From Clostridiales bacterium (lineage in GTDB: Bacteria; Bacillota; Clostridia; Peptostreptococcales; Anaerovoracaceae), in contig CP042469.1 in assembly GCA_015243575.1 (NCBI GenBank), forward strand, positions 2,818,929 to 2,882,928: a stretch of DNA of 64,000 nt, read 5' to 3'. The position numbers and the translations under genes were made by a program. Position 1 is the stretch's first letter, and each line of letters opens with the position of its first letter. The notes beneath the pieces are model-generated. The model saw nothing but the letters and a program-made list of their open reading frames with translations. It searched no databases and was not told where the DNA came from. This document shows positions 8,720 to 16,588 of the stretch, piece after piece.

Positions 8720-8771
8720 GAATTCACATTGTGAACGGAGTTGTCCCGGCGGGAGCGTTGCTCCCGCCGGC
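8720..8771 (-). promoter_or_regulatory. Intercistronic stem-loops between symporter and MttB-like gene
   Basis: CCGGCGGGAGC (8746-8756) and GCTCCCGCCGG (8760-8770) form a perfect 11-bp GC stem with a GTT loop, just after the symporter stop. A smaller dyad TTCACATTGTGAA lies at about 8722-8734. No T-tract follows on the minus strand, so an mRNA processing or stability element, or attenuation, is likelier than a standard terminator. Confidence 0.6.
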
Positions 8772-8778
8772 GCTAGTG

Positions 8779-10386
8779 TTAAAGGATTCCGTTATAGGGA
8801 AGTGCCCATCCGAACAGAAGAAAAAGCGTCACGCAAAGCCCTACTGCAACCATCACATTTCCGTATGCCCGGTCTCTCTTGTAATCCACTGCCAGCGTTT
8901 CTGCTTCCGGAAGGATGTGGAGCGTTTCGCGGTATGCGGTTTCTTCCTGCGTCAGAACCGATGTCTTCGTTCCGATTACGGCAAATACTGCGCTGGCATA
9001 TAGGCCGATAAAGAAGGGGTCAAGCCAGTTCTGGAGAGAAACCCCGCCAAATACTGCAGCGCTTTTGGCTGCCAGGAACCCAATAAATCCTGCCGCCATG
9101 GACCATCTGGCTCCTTTCGCTGTAAGAGTTTTGCTCCATACGCTTCCAAAGCCGGATACACACCAGGATGCTGCGATAAGAGTGCTGGCAAACCAGGTAA
9201 TGACTCTGATTCCCCCAACATTAAACAGCGCAAGCACCAATGCGATGATACCGACAATGATCATAACAACCCGGCTATAATAGAGCTTCTGTTTGTCGTC
9301 CTTAAAATCTATTTTCACTATATCAGAGGTTACACTAAATCCCACCACCGACAGGAAGGTAACAGCAGAGGACAGCCCTGCCGCCATAATTCCGGTTAAT
9401 ACCAGCATCCCAACAAACTTAGGAACTACATTGTAGGATGCCCAGATGAGAACCCGCTGGGAATCCTCCATACCTGGATTGATATTAATGACTGCGATAG
9501 CCATCAGATAGGTCAATCCGCAGAATACGGTGGTCAGCATACAGGCAATGGAGGAGGAACGGATTGCTACATGCTCATTCTTTGCCATCATCACCCTGCC
9601 AGCCTGCCATGGGCTGATTCCCACAGTTACCAGCCAAACGATACCAAACGCAATGGCATACATAACCGCACTAAAAATGGTGGTTCCTTCACCATAGGTC
9701 CCTGCAGGGCTTCCATGATAATCAAGAAGACCCTCAGGGGTATTGGGATTGTTCATCAGGTTGGTTAGAAGTTCTCCAATCCCTCCCTGAGCGTTAAATA
9801 CGTAAGGTGCCGCAATGATGGAAGCCCCTACAAAAATCATGAACATTGCCGTTTCTGTTAGAATCGCACCTTTTGAGCCGGAGTAGAACGTAAAAGAGGT
9901 AAAGGCCGCCCAAGCAATGATGATACAAGCGGTCCTTGATAATCCCGTCAACTCCTGAAGGAGAATCCCCGTACCGGTCATGCATGCCAGCAGATATGCC
10001 GTCAGCGAACATACGAGGATTACTGCAGCAAGACGCCTGTTTTTCATATCATTAAATCTAGTTCCAAAAAATTCAGGCATGGTTTTGCATTCTGATCTTC
10101 TCAGATATCTGCCAAACCACAGAGCCCCAATAACATATCCACTGCCGCAGAGCGCATTGAGAAGGATAATGGAGGTTATATTTCCCGTATAGCACCAGCC
10201 CGTATCCCCCATAAATGCGTTGGTACTAAGCATGGAAGCAAACAGAGTACCCGCTATCAGGATCGTCGGTGCATTTCGTCCTGCTACGTAATAGTCAGTG
10301 GTGTTTTTCACCTTTTTTCCTGCGTAAAAGCCAAGGAACAGATACAGCGCAAAGCTGACCAAAACGCCAATCATATAGATGGTCAT
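8779..10386 (-). CDS. Sodium:solute symporter family (SSS) transporter
   Basis: A 535-residue polytopic protein with about 13 hydrophobic helices. It begins with a short periplasmic end and a first helix followed by GFYAGKKVKNTTDYYVAGR, the standard SSS start. The Na+-binding region ASMLSTNAFMGDTGW and the later GLSSAVTFLSVVGFSVTSD, in the position of the conserved core helix, are present. SSS proteins import amino acids, betaines, sugars or carboxylates with Na+. Location inside the methyltransferase cluster, right after a small single-helix protein that looks like its partner, suggests import of the methylated amine or betaine. It starts with ATG at 10386, three bases after the small gene's stop, so the two are almost certainly co-translated. 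Confidence 0.87.
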   Translation of the reverse strand: MTIYMIGVLVSFALYLFLGFYAGKKVKNTTDYYVAGRNAPTILIAGTLFASMLSTNAFMGDTGWCYTGNITSIILLNALCGSGYVIGALWFGRYLRRSECKTMPEFFGTRFNDMKNRRLAAVILVCSLTAYLLACMTGTGILLQELTGLSRTACIIIAWAAFTSFTFYSGSKGAILTETAMFMIFVGASIIAAPYVFNAQGGIGELLTNLMNNPNTPEGLLDYHGSPAGTYGEGTTIFSAVMYAIAFGIVWLVTVGISPWQAGRVMMAKNEHVAIRSSSIACMLTTVFCGLTYLMAIAVININPGMEDSQRVLIWASYNVVPKFVGMLVLTGIMAAGLSSAVTFLSVVGFSVTSDIVKIDFKDDKQKLYYSRVVMIIVGIIALVLALFNVGGIRVITWFASTLIAASWCVSGFGSVWSKTLTAKGARWSMAAGFIGFLAAKSAAVFGGVSLQNWLDPFFIGLYASAVFAVIGTKTSVLTQEETAYRETLHILPEAETLAVDYKRDRAYGNVMVAVGLCVTLFLLFGWALPYNGIL

Positions 10387-10389
10387 TTC

Positions 10390-10518
10390 TTAATTCCTCC
10401 CTTCCGCAGTTTTTTTCTGACGCGTATTCTTTTCCTCCCGAAGGAGCCACCAATTCATAAAAATTCCGGTAAGTATCATCCAGCCGCCTACAAATAACGA
10501 AAAAATAATTTCTCCCAT
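10390..10518 (-). CDS. Small single-helix membrane protein, probable symporter accessory subunit (42 aa)
   Basis: ATG at 10518 follows GGAGGTAAGCTTT, a strong ribosome binding site. The 42-residue product starts MGEIIFSLFVGGWMILTG and has one predicted transmembrane helix (about residues 4-26), then a charged tail (LREEKNTRQKK). It ends three bases before the SSS start. Very small proteins encoded immediately before SSS or NSS transporters are known as small subunits or accessory proteins, so a stabilising or regulatory role is inferred from position and topology. It is easily missed because of its size. Confidence 0.75.
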   Translation of the reverse strand: MGEIIFSLFVGGWMILTGIFMNWWLLREEKNTRQKKTAEGRN

Positions 10519-10632
10519 AAAGCTTACCTCCTAAAACTAGCAGCCTGGCCCATGCCTCAGAAACCCTCGAATATGTGCCTGCGCTGCTTCTATTTGGCAA
10601 TAACAGATAAAGTTTTCAGGTTGAATGTAAGG

Positions 10633-12027
10633 TTAAAGAGATATCCCTATCTTTTTCTTAAACAGTTCCACACTTGGTATTTTGATATCCAGCAGTTCTG
10701 CAATCTTAATCTTTGCTGCCATGCCGCTGCTTGCCCGGGGTCTCAGTACGACAGTGCCAATGTCCAGAGATTCCCTGATCTCTTTCATCTTCGCACTATC
10801 GGAAAGATCAAATACTGAACAGCCCAGCTTGCCTGCCACATATTCCTTCGCGGCATGAATCTTCATACCTTTCATGACCATTCTGGCAACCATGTCACCT
10901 GCAGTTCGGATTCCGCCCATTCCCGCAGCCATTTCATGCATGATGGCCATGCCGTAGGTATCACCGTGGCCTATCTACAATCCGTCTGCTTTTCCGATTT
11001 CCAGCATGGCTTTTGATGCCCTGGTTGAACAGTCTGTGGGAGAGGTAGTGGTCAGCGGAATTCCTCCAACCCCCATACCCACATTGGGAAGGACCGGTAT
11101 GGAGGCGACTCTGGTTGCCTCCTGAACATGTGTGAGTGACCGAGCAAGATTCCATGCAAAGGATTTGCTGCTGTTGGTATTCACCACTGGGCCATAGCTA
11201 TGTACACCTGCCGCAGCTACGGTTTTCACCTGCTTGGCTGGATACTGACCAGCGAGCCGTTCACCCTCAAATTTCAGTTTTCCATGCATACCAAGGGTGA
11301 ATTCATTTGCCATCCCCATGGTAATGCTCAGATCCGGGTATTTCTCCGATAGAATTTTTGAAGCCTGCAAAGCTGCCAGAAGGTCTGCATCCCCGCTTGC
11401 TCCTGCTGTATCAAACTGAATCCCGCAAGCGCCCGACTCTGCCAGAACCGACCCAATATAGACCATGTCATTGGTGCAAAGCTCTGCTGCCTTCTCCTGA
11501 GCATCCATGGCCTCCAAGACCTTGCCCTGGGGCAGGAGTTCTGACCAGTTGTCAACTGGGCCGTCTGGTTTCGTATAAAGCCCCATATTGGGCATGGCTC
11601 CGTAAAAGATTGGCATAATACAGTTCATCTGCGCTCGTTCCATGGCCATAGCTTCTTCGTAGACGATATTTTTCAGCTGCTTGTAGCTGTAGTCCGTATT
11701 GCATAGTTCCATGGTATCTGAGCAAAGAGCTCTCTCGTGGATCAAGAGCGCTGTGGTACTGTCAATGGGAAGTCCGGATCGCACAGCCATCTTCAGCGTA
11801 CCTGCATCAAAGGTTGTAATTCCTTCACAACCTCTCTCCACGCTTACATTCTTTTCTGGCATGGTGAGAATTTCAATGAGGTAATCGACATCACCACCGG
11901 ACATGGGCTGAGCTTTTCCTTTGTTTACTGCATCCTCAATGCCTGCAAGAACCTCTTCGGTGATCTGTGTTTTCGACATCCATATTCCTTCTCCGTCTCC
12001 CATTCTGGTGAAGTAGTTGTCTTTCAA
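10633..12027 (-). CDS. mtbB: Dimethylamine:corrinoid methyltransferase with in-frame amber (pyrrolysine)
   Basis: Two same-frame segments are joined across TAG at 10975-10977, in the context KADGL-amber-IGHGDTYGM. Read through, the protein has 464 residues with the amber at 351. This matches the length and pyrrolysine position of methanogen MtbB. RASKAMLEIG before and MAAGMGGIRTAGDMVARM after the amber are MtbB-like, as are CNTDYSYKQLK and PIFYGAMPNMGLY earlier. MtbB transfers a methyl group from dimethylamine to a corrinoid protein, leaving monomethylamine. The TTG at 12027 is preferred: GAGGAG lies nine bases before it and the resulting N-terminus (KDNYFTRMGDG) fits the family; a GTG three codons upstream is too close to the Shine-Dalgarno. 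It lies 33 bases after the corrinoid gene. Confidence 0.93.
10975..10977 (-). other. In-frame UAG, predicted pyrrolysine codon of mtbB
   Basis: The plus strand reads CTA at 10975-10977, giving TAG in the mtbB frame, then ATA GGC CAC GGT. Homology to MtbB continues on both sides, and this is the established pyrrolysine site of the family. Confidence 0.93.
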
Positions 12028-12060
12028 ATGGTTCACACTCCTCTCATCCTCTATCAGCTG

Positions 12061-12714
12061 TTACCTTCCGTCTAAGAATTGTTTCGCTCTGACACAACAT
12101 TCGGAAGCATCTTCCGTATAAGCATCCGCACCGATTCTATCAGCCCACCGCTGTGTAACTGGCGCACCGCCAACCATGGTTTTAAACCGCTCCTTTAGTC
12201 CTCTTTCCTTTAGTTTGTCTTCCAATTCCTGCTGATAGATCATCGTCGTTGTAAGGAGCGCTCCTGTACCAATGATGTCGACTTCGTATTCCATAGCTTT
12301 CTCTATGATCGTATCCGACTTGACCTCTCTGCCCAGATCAAAGACTTCAATTCCTGAGGTCTTTAGCAATGCGCAGCAGATCCCCTTGCCGATATCGTGT
12401 ACATCTCCTTCTACGGTGGCCATGATCATTCTTCCTTTTTTCTCCATTTGTTTGCCGCTTTGTTTCATCTCCTCTTCAATCCTGCCGGTGACCGCCTTCA
12501 TGACCTCTGTCGCAAAAATCAGCTCAGGAAGAAAAAGTTCTCCCCTTCCAAACCGCTCTCCAAGCTCTGTAATTCCTGCAGTAAATCCATCTTTCAGCAG
12601 CTCCAGCGAATCCATGCCCATTTCGGCCCCCTGGTCCAGTGCCTTCAAAGCCATGTCCTGATCGGCTTCGAGAATCGAATCAAATGCCATCTTGATAATT
12701 TCCTGTTTATCCAT
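12061..12714 (-). CDS. mtbC: Methylamine corrinoid protein (MtbC/MttC type)
   Basis: A 217-residue protein with the two-domain plan of methyltransferase corrinoid proteins: a helical cap (about 1-90, including RFGRGELFLPELIFATEVM) and a Rossmann-type cobalamin domain. The lower-ligand motif GDVHDIGKG puts His106 as cobalt ligand, and TGALLTTTM plus VGGAPVTQ continue the B12 fold. It accepts methyl groups from the MttB/MtbB-type proteins and passes them to a second methyltransferase. It is the only corrinoid protein beside three methyltransferases, so it may be shared. As first gene of the operon it lies about 140 bases after the sigma-54 promoter. The methyl-accepting partner and the corrinoid activase (RamA type) are absent here. 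Confidence 0.92.
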   Translation of the reverse strand: MDKQEIIKMAFDSILEADQDMALKALDQGAEMGMDSLELLKDGFTAGITELGERFGRGELFLPELIFATEVMKAVTGRIEEEMKQSGKQMEKKGRMIMATVEGDVHDIGKGICCALLKTSGIEVFDLGREVKSDTIIEKAMEYEVDIIGTGALLTTTMIYQQELEDKLKERGLKERFKTMVGGAPVTQRWADRIGADAYTEDASECCVRAKQFLDGR

Positions 12715-12854
12715 TACAAACTTCCTTTCTACACAATATCCGGAATCCTGATCTGTCGCAGCGCCGGCAGCCCAGACAGATCGGATTCAAGGTCTGCCAA
12801 ACAAGCTGATTCGTTGGCAGGCTTCCCCAAATAAATGAGTACAAAAGAATCAAT

Positions 12855-12870
12855 AGCAATAACCGTGCCA
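12855..12870 (-). promoter_or_regulatory. Sigma-54 (-24/-12) promoter of the methylamine operon
   Basis: The minus strand reads TGGCAC (12870-12865), five bases, TTGCT (12859-12855), an exact match to the sigma-54 consensus TGGCAC-N5-TTGCW with correct GG-GC spacing. It faces mtbC. A sigma-54-dependent activator gene lies next to it. Confidence 0.85.
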
Positions 12871-12903
12871 CCAACCGCGGTTTTTTGAATATTATAAAAA
12901 CTC

Positions 12904-12934
12904 CTTGAAATTGTAGTATTTTTAACAATTCAAG
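12904..12934 (-). promoter_or_regulatory. Inverted repeat, probable activator binding site
   Basis: CTTGAAATTGT (12904-12914) is mirrored by ACAATTCAAG (12925-12934), with one base difference and a 10-base spacer. It lies about 35-65 bases upstream of the -24 element, a plausible upstream activating sequence for the regulator at 13042-14487. Confidence 0.5.
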
Positions 12935-12977
12935 TCTTCATCAGCTGCTCGTTAGCATCGCAATGCACAAGCTAAAA

Positions 12978-13027
12978 CAATAAAAAAACAATGAAAAAAA
13001 TCATTGCTGTGATGAATTTTTTCATTG
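12978..13027 (-). terminator. Intrinsic terminator of the sigma-54 regulator gene
   Basis: CAATGAAAAAAATCA (12989-13003) pairs with TGAATTTTTTCATTG (13013-13027) with one mismatch around a 9-base loop. On the minus strand a run of seven T follows. The stem is AT-rich but long. It separates the regulator from the methylamine promoter. Confidence 0.65.
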
Positions 13028-13041
13028 TTAGTGATATAAGA

Positions 13042-14487
13042 TCATACGCATTTATGTTTGTGAAGCAGCTTGACAACGGTGGATTGATCTACACAAAGAA
13101 CCTCTGCCACCTTATAAGTCGAACGATACTGCTGGTATGCAGAGCTAACCAGTTGCTTTTCAAGCTCCCACTTTGCCTCTTTTAGAGGGCGGAGACTTTC
13201 CGCCGGAACAAGAGAAGCAGAAGAAGTGTATGTGAAGCTACCAGAAACTTGACTATTTTCCCGAAGTACATTGATGATCGCATCCTTTCCGATTACATTT
13301 TCTTCGGTCATAACAAACAGTCTCTCTATTACATTTTCCAGTTCTCTGACATTTCCTGGCCAGCTATATTGGGTCAAAATCGGCAGATGCCCTCCCTCTA
13401 ATTTTTTATAGCACCGATACCGTGAATTGCATCTGGATAAAAAATATTTAGCAAGAACACCAATGTCTCCGCTTCTATCCCTGAGCGGAGGAACCGTAAT
13501 AGGTATTACGTTAAGCCGATAGTACAAATCCTTCCGAAAGTTCCCTTCTTCAGACATCTTCTTTAAATCTCGATTTGTAGCAGCAATCACCCTTGTGTTT
13601 ACACTTAGGCGCTGGGTGCCTCCCACCCGTGTAAAGGTTCCATCCTGAATAAAATCCAAAAGCTTCACTTGAAGCTGAAGCGGAAGTTCGCCGATTTCAT
13701 CTAAAAACAAGGTGCCCATATGTGCCATTTCTACCTTGCCCTTTTTTCCGCTGGTGCTAGCGCCAGTAAACGCTCCTTTATCATATCCGAACAATTCCGA
13801 TTCAATAAGCGGCTCCGGTATAGTAGCGCAATTAATCTTTATGTATGGTCCATTGATCCTGCTGCCGAAGCGGTGAAGCGACTTGGCTACAAGTTCCTTG
13901 CCCACTCCTGTTTCGCCCTGTATCAGTACAGAGACATCCAAGGGCGCCACACGAATCAGAGTATCCTTCAGCTCATTCATGATGGGATCACCTGATATAA
14001 AGCCCTCCGCCTCAAACATGGATTCTCGTAGGTTATGGATTTCTGCTTTTGTTTTTTCTATTTCAACAGCCTGTTTTTCTACCGTATGCAGCAGCTCGTT
14101 TACTGCATCTACATCCTTTGAGGTACTGATGATCATCACGATCTCATCCTGCTCTTTATCAAAGATTGGCACGCTGGTGGCAAGAACAGTTCTGCCGTCC
14201 TTCAATTTCTGAAGCAGATTTACCGTTCTTTTTTGGCGAATTACCTCCATAGTGCTGCTGACGGAAAAATAACCCTCCTGCTCCAGTTGCTCCGCAGTTC
14301 TTCCAACGATTTGATCCACCGGCAAGCCGATCATCTTAACCGAAGCCGGATTTACAAACAAAATCTTTCCTGATCCGTCTGCAACGAAGATTTCTTCTCC
14401 CAAATATTCAACCATGACCTTGTAAAACTCACTGTCATATCCAGCCGATACCATCCGCTTGAGTTCCTTGCGCTTTAATACGTCCAT
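13042..14487 (-). CDS. PAS-domain sigma-54-dependent transcriptional activator
   Basis: A 481-residue protein in three parts. A PAS domain spans about residues 20-130 (EEIFVADGSGKILFVNPAS). A short coiled linker covers about 130-160. The AAA+ domain carries Walker A GETGVGKE (191-198), the sigma-54 contact loop GAFTGA (238-243), a Walker B region TLFLDEIGE and the R-finger segment RKDLYYRLNV. The C-terminus has a TyrR-like helix-turn-helix (KVAEVLCVDQSTVVKLLHKH). It would use ATP hydrolysis to open the sigma-54 promoter at 12855-12870 when the PAS domain senses a signal, probably a methylated amine or a redox state. It is transcribed as its own unit, ended by the hairpin at 12978-13027. Confidence 0.93.
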   Translation of the reverse strand: MDVLKRKELKRMVSAGYDSEFYKVMVEYLGEEIFVADGSGKILFVNPASVKMIGLPVDQIVGRTAEQLEQEGYFSVSSTMEVIRQKRTVNLLQKLKDGRTVLATSVPIFDKEQDEIVMIISTSKDVDAVNELLHTVEKQAVEIEKTKAEIHNLRESMFEAEGFISGDPIMNELKDTLIRVAPLDVSVLIQGETGVGKELVAKSLHRFGSRINGPYIKINCATIPEPLIESELFGYDKGAFTGASTSGKKGKVEMAHMGTLFLDEIGELPLQLQVKLLDFIQDGTFTRVGGTQRLSVNTRVIAATNRDLKKMSEEGNFRKDLYYRLNVIPITVPPLRDRSGDIGVLAKYFLSRCNSRYRCYKKLEGGHLPILTQYSWPGNVRELENVIERLFVMTEENVIGKDAIINVLRENSQVSGSFTYTSSASLVPAESLRPLKEAKWELEKQLVSSAYQQYRSTYKVAEVLCVDQSTVVKLLHKHKCV

Positions 14488-14631
14488 GTTCCGCCTCTCT
14501 TTCTTTCTCGAGTCAGCTTAGTCCATTTCGGTCAGGGTCTGTCCCATTTTTTCCTTCTGCTCGGGCCCTTGGTGATTCCGCAGGTCGGACTTTCACCGAC
14601 TTGTAAGTGATCAGCTTTGCCGGACACACTC

Positions 14632-14667
14632 GTATTAGAAAAAAAACGATGAGGCATAACCCCATCG
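14632..14667 (-). terminator. Intrinsic terminator after the TPR-DUF4037 gene
   Basis: CGATGAGG (14647-14654) pairs with CCCCATCG (14660-14667) with one mismatch. On the minus strand it is followed by a run of eight T. It lies about 110 bases after the stop at 14774. Confidence 0.75.
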
Positions 14668-14773
14668 TTGTCTGAAAACCCTTTCTGGTCAATATTTTAA
14701 CATTGAATATTTTTTGATGCAATAAGAAATGTCCATTTGTCGCAATATTTGTAATTTTCAGTAATTTTGTCGA

Positions 14774-16573
14774 TTATTTCCCGTCAAACATGACAGGAAG
14801 GCCCTTGATCCGCGGATCTTCAATCCTGCTCATAAGATCCCGGCAATGATTGTTGAGAAATGCGTCGTTACCGAAGATCAAACCCTGCCGCTTGAGCTCA
14901 TCTCTCACTTTCATGCAGACCGATTCAATGAGATCCGCCTTTGTGGTTGTATTCTGCGGAATATCCGGCATTGCAGCCAGCTGTTCCAGCATAGGCTTAA
15001 TTTCTTTCAGATGCTCCAGTTTGTCCATACCGCGGAACATCCATTTATAAAACGGCATATAACTTCCGTTCAGCAGATATACTGCTGAAATGGTATTCTT
15101 GATAAATTCCCCGCAGGATAGATATGCCGCTGCCGTTTCTCCCCGTTTCATACATCGTTCATAATTATATTGCCCCGCTTGTGACATCATGGCAATTCTT
15201 GCAGCCAGCTTCTTCAAAAGAGTATCCTGGGGATAGAAATTTAAAAGTCCGCTGCGAATTCTGCTGAACTCCCCCCAATGATCCACGAAGACCTTTCCGT
15301 TGGTGACGGTTGCCAGACTGGTTTCCGGCATAAAGAGCCACTCCACCGGATCCTTCGGAATATCTCCAGCACCAATATATTTTTTATAGTAATCATTGAT
15401 ACTGAAGACGCCTAATCTTCCGCCCCCCTCGGCAGTGGTCACACGGGATTGGTTCCGATATGTCTTCGGTAAACGGTTGTAAGCCTCCTGAATTTCTGCC
15501 CCCACAGCTCTATAAATATCATCGGGCAGCCAAATACAAAACCCGGGACCGAAATCGTGGCTTTCAGAAAATTCATCATCAAAACCAAAGCATTCGGAGC
15601 CTTCACCCACCAGGCCGACAGCCATGTATTTTTCGTACTGAAAAAATTGCTCTCTTATCATTGCCCTTCCGATCTCATCGAAATAGGCTTCCGAGAGCCC
15701 TAATCCTGTCATGCGCATATTCAGGCTGTGATTTTGCTCCCTCAATCCAGAAACATCAGGTGATGCTTTTTTTTGCAGCAGCAAATTCCTGGCTTTTTCT
15801 AAATTCTTCTGCGATACCTCCGCATAAGAACTTTTTTTACCATAATTTTCGGTTATAATGTTCAGTGCCTTTTCAAAGAACGATACCGCATCAGCATACC
15901 GCTGCTGACGAAAACGCAAGTCCCCAAAGGCATTCAAGGTAGCTGCGTAATGCACGTTCGACTTCCCTGGTAGTGAGATAAAGATCCGCTCTGCTTCTTT
16001 CAACGCCTCTTCAGCCTTAGCTTCTTCTTGCAAATTCAGGTATCTCACCGCGAGGGTCGAATAGGTCGTTGCTAACTCAACCTCCTGCCCTGAAAGCGTC
16101 TTAACAGCGGCCAATGATTTTTCCGCACAATGAAGCGCCTGATCCGCCTTCCCGAGCAAATCGTATACATGACTCAGGTTATTATACAAAGCTGCCATCC
16201 GGTAGTCTTGCGCCAGACCCTTTTTTGTAAAAATCTCTGCTGCCTGCTCGTAGAGGTCCAACGCCTTTGAGGCTTGCTTTCCTTCAGAATGAACACTGGC
16301 CAGATTCATCAGAGTTGTCCCATGCTGTTCTGTACCCTCCAGCTTGAGAAGACGTATTGTCTCCAGTGCTACATGATAAACCTTCTGTGCCTCCTCCAGC
16401 CGTCCGGTAACGCGAAAAACACCGCCCAGTTCGTTTGCAAGGGAAATGAGTGCCGGAAGATCATTCTCCTTCTGCACCTGCTCCATGGTTCTGATGATAT
16501 AGTTCTCCGCTTCTTGGATACTTCCACTACGGAATAGCTCATCCAGCTTGTTGTAAAAATATTCCGATTTCAT
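14774..16573 (-). CDS. TPR-repeat protein with C-terminal DUF4037-like domain
   Basis: A 599-residue cytosolic protein. The first about 270 residues are tetratricopeptide repeats (for example ALDLYEQAAEIFTKKG, ALHCAEKSLAAVKTL, AVSFFEKALNIIT), a protein-interaction scaffold. The C-terminal about 300 residues contain GSECFGFDDEFSESHDFGPG and FCIWLPDD, which I associate with DUF4037, a family thought to have a nucleotidyltransferase-like core; the acidic residues in this stretch could bind metal. No substrate is known. The downstream partner in the mRNA order is a terminator; upstream, 16 bases away, is the DUF4125 protein, and the two domain families often go together. The DUF label is from memory and should be searched. 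Confidence 0.7.
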   Translation of the reverse strand: MKSEYFYNKLDELFRSGSIQEAENYIIRTMEQVQKENDLPALISLANELGGVFRVTGRLEEAQKVYHVALETIRLLKLEGTEQHGTTLMNLASVHSEGKQASKALDLYEQAAEIFTKKGLAQDYRMAALYNNLSHVYDLLGKADQALHCAEKSLAAVKTLSGQEVELATTYSTLAVRYLNLQEEAKAEEALKEAERIFISLPGKSNVHYAATLNAFGDLRFRQQRYADAVSFFEKALNIITENYGKKSSYAEVSQKNLEKARNLLLQKKASPDVSGLREQNHSLNMRMTGLGLSEAYFDEIGRAMIREQFFQYEKYMAVGLVGEGSECFGFDDEFSESHDFGPGFCIWLPDDIYRAVGAEIQEAYNRLPKTYRNQSRVTTAEGGGRLGVFSINDYYKKYIGAGDIPKDPVEWLFMPETSLATVTNGKVFVDHWGEFSRIRSGLLNFYPQDTLLKKLAARIAMMSQAGQYNYERCMKRGETAAAYLSCGEFIKNTISAVYLLNGSYMPFYKWMFRGMDKLEHLKEIKPMLEQLAAMPDIPQNTTTKADLIESVCMKVRDELKRQGLIFGNDAFLNNHCRDLMSRIEDPRIKGLPVMFDGK

Positions 16574-16588
16574 CTTGAAATCCGCCTT

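Noticed and set aside
8746-8770. Rho-independent terminator
   Set aside because: The stem is very strong but no T-tract follows on the transcribed strand, and the next operon gene starts about 80 bases on.
10633-12027. mtbB as a truncated gene plus a small downstream gene
   Set aside because: Same reasoning: a single in-frame TAG at the family's pyrrolysine position, with homology continuing directly after it.
14513-14722. 69-codon reading frame before the sigma-54 regulator
   Set aside because: It runs through the terminator hairpin at 14632-14667, and its composition does not look coding.
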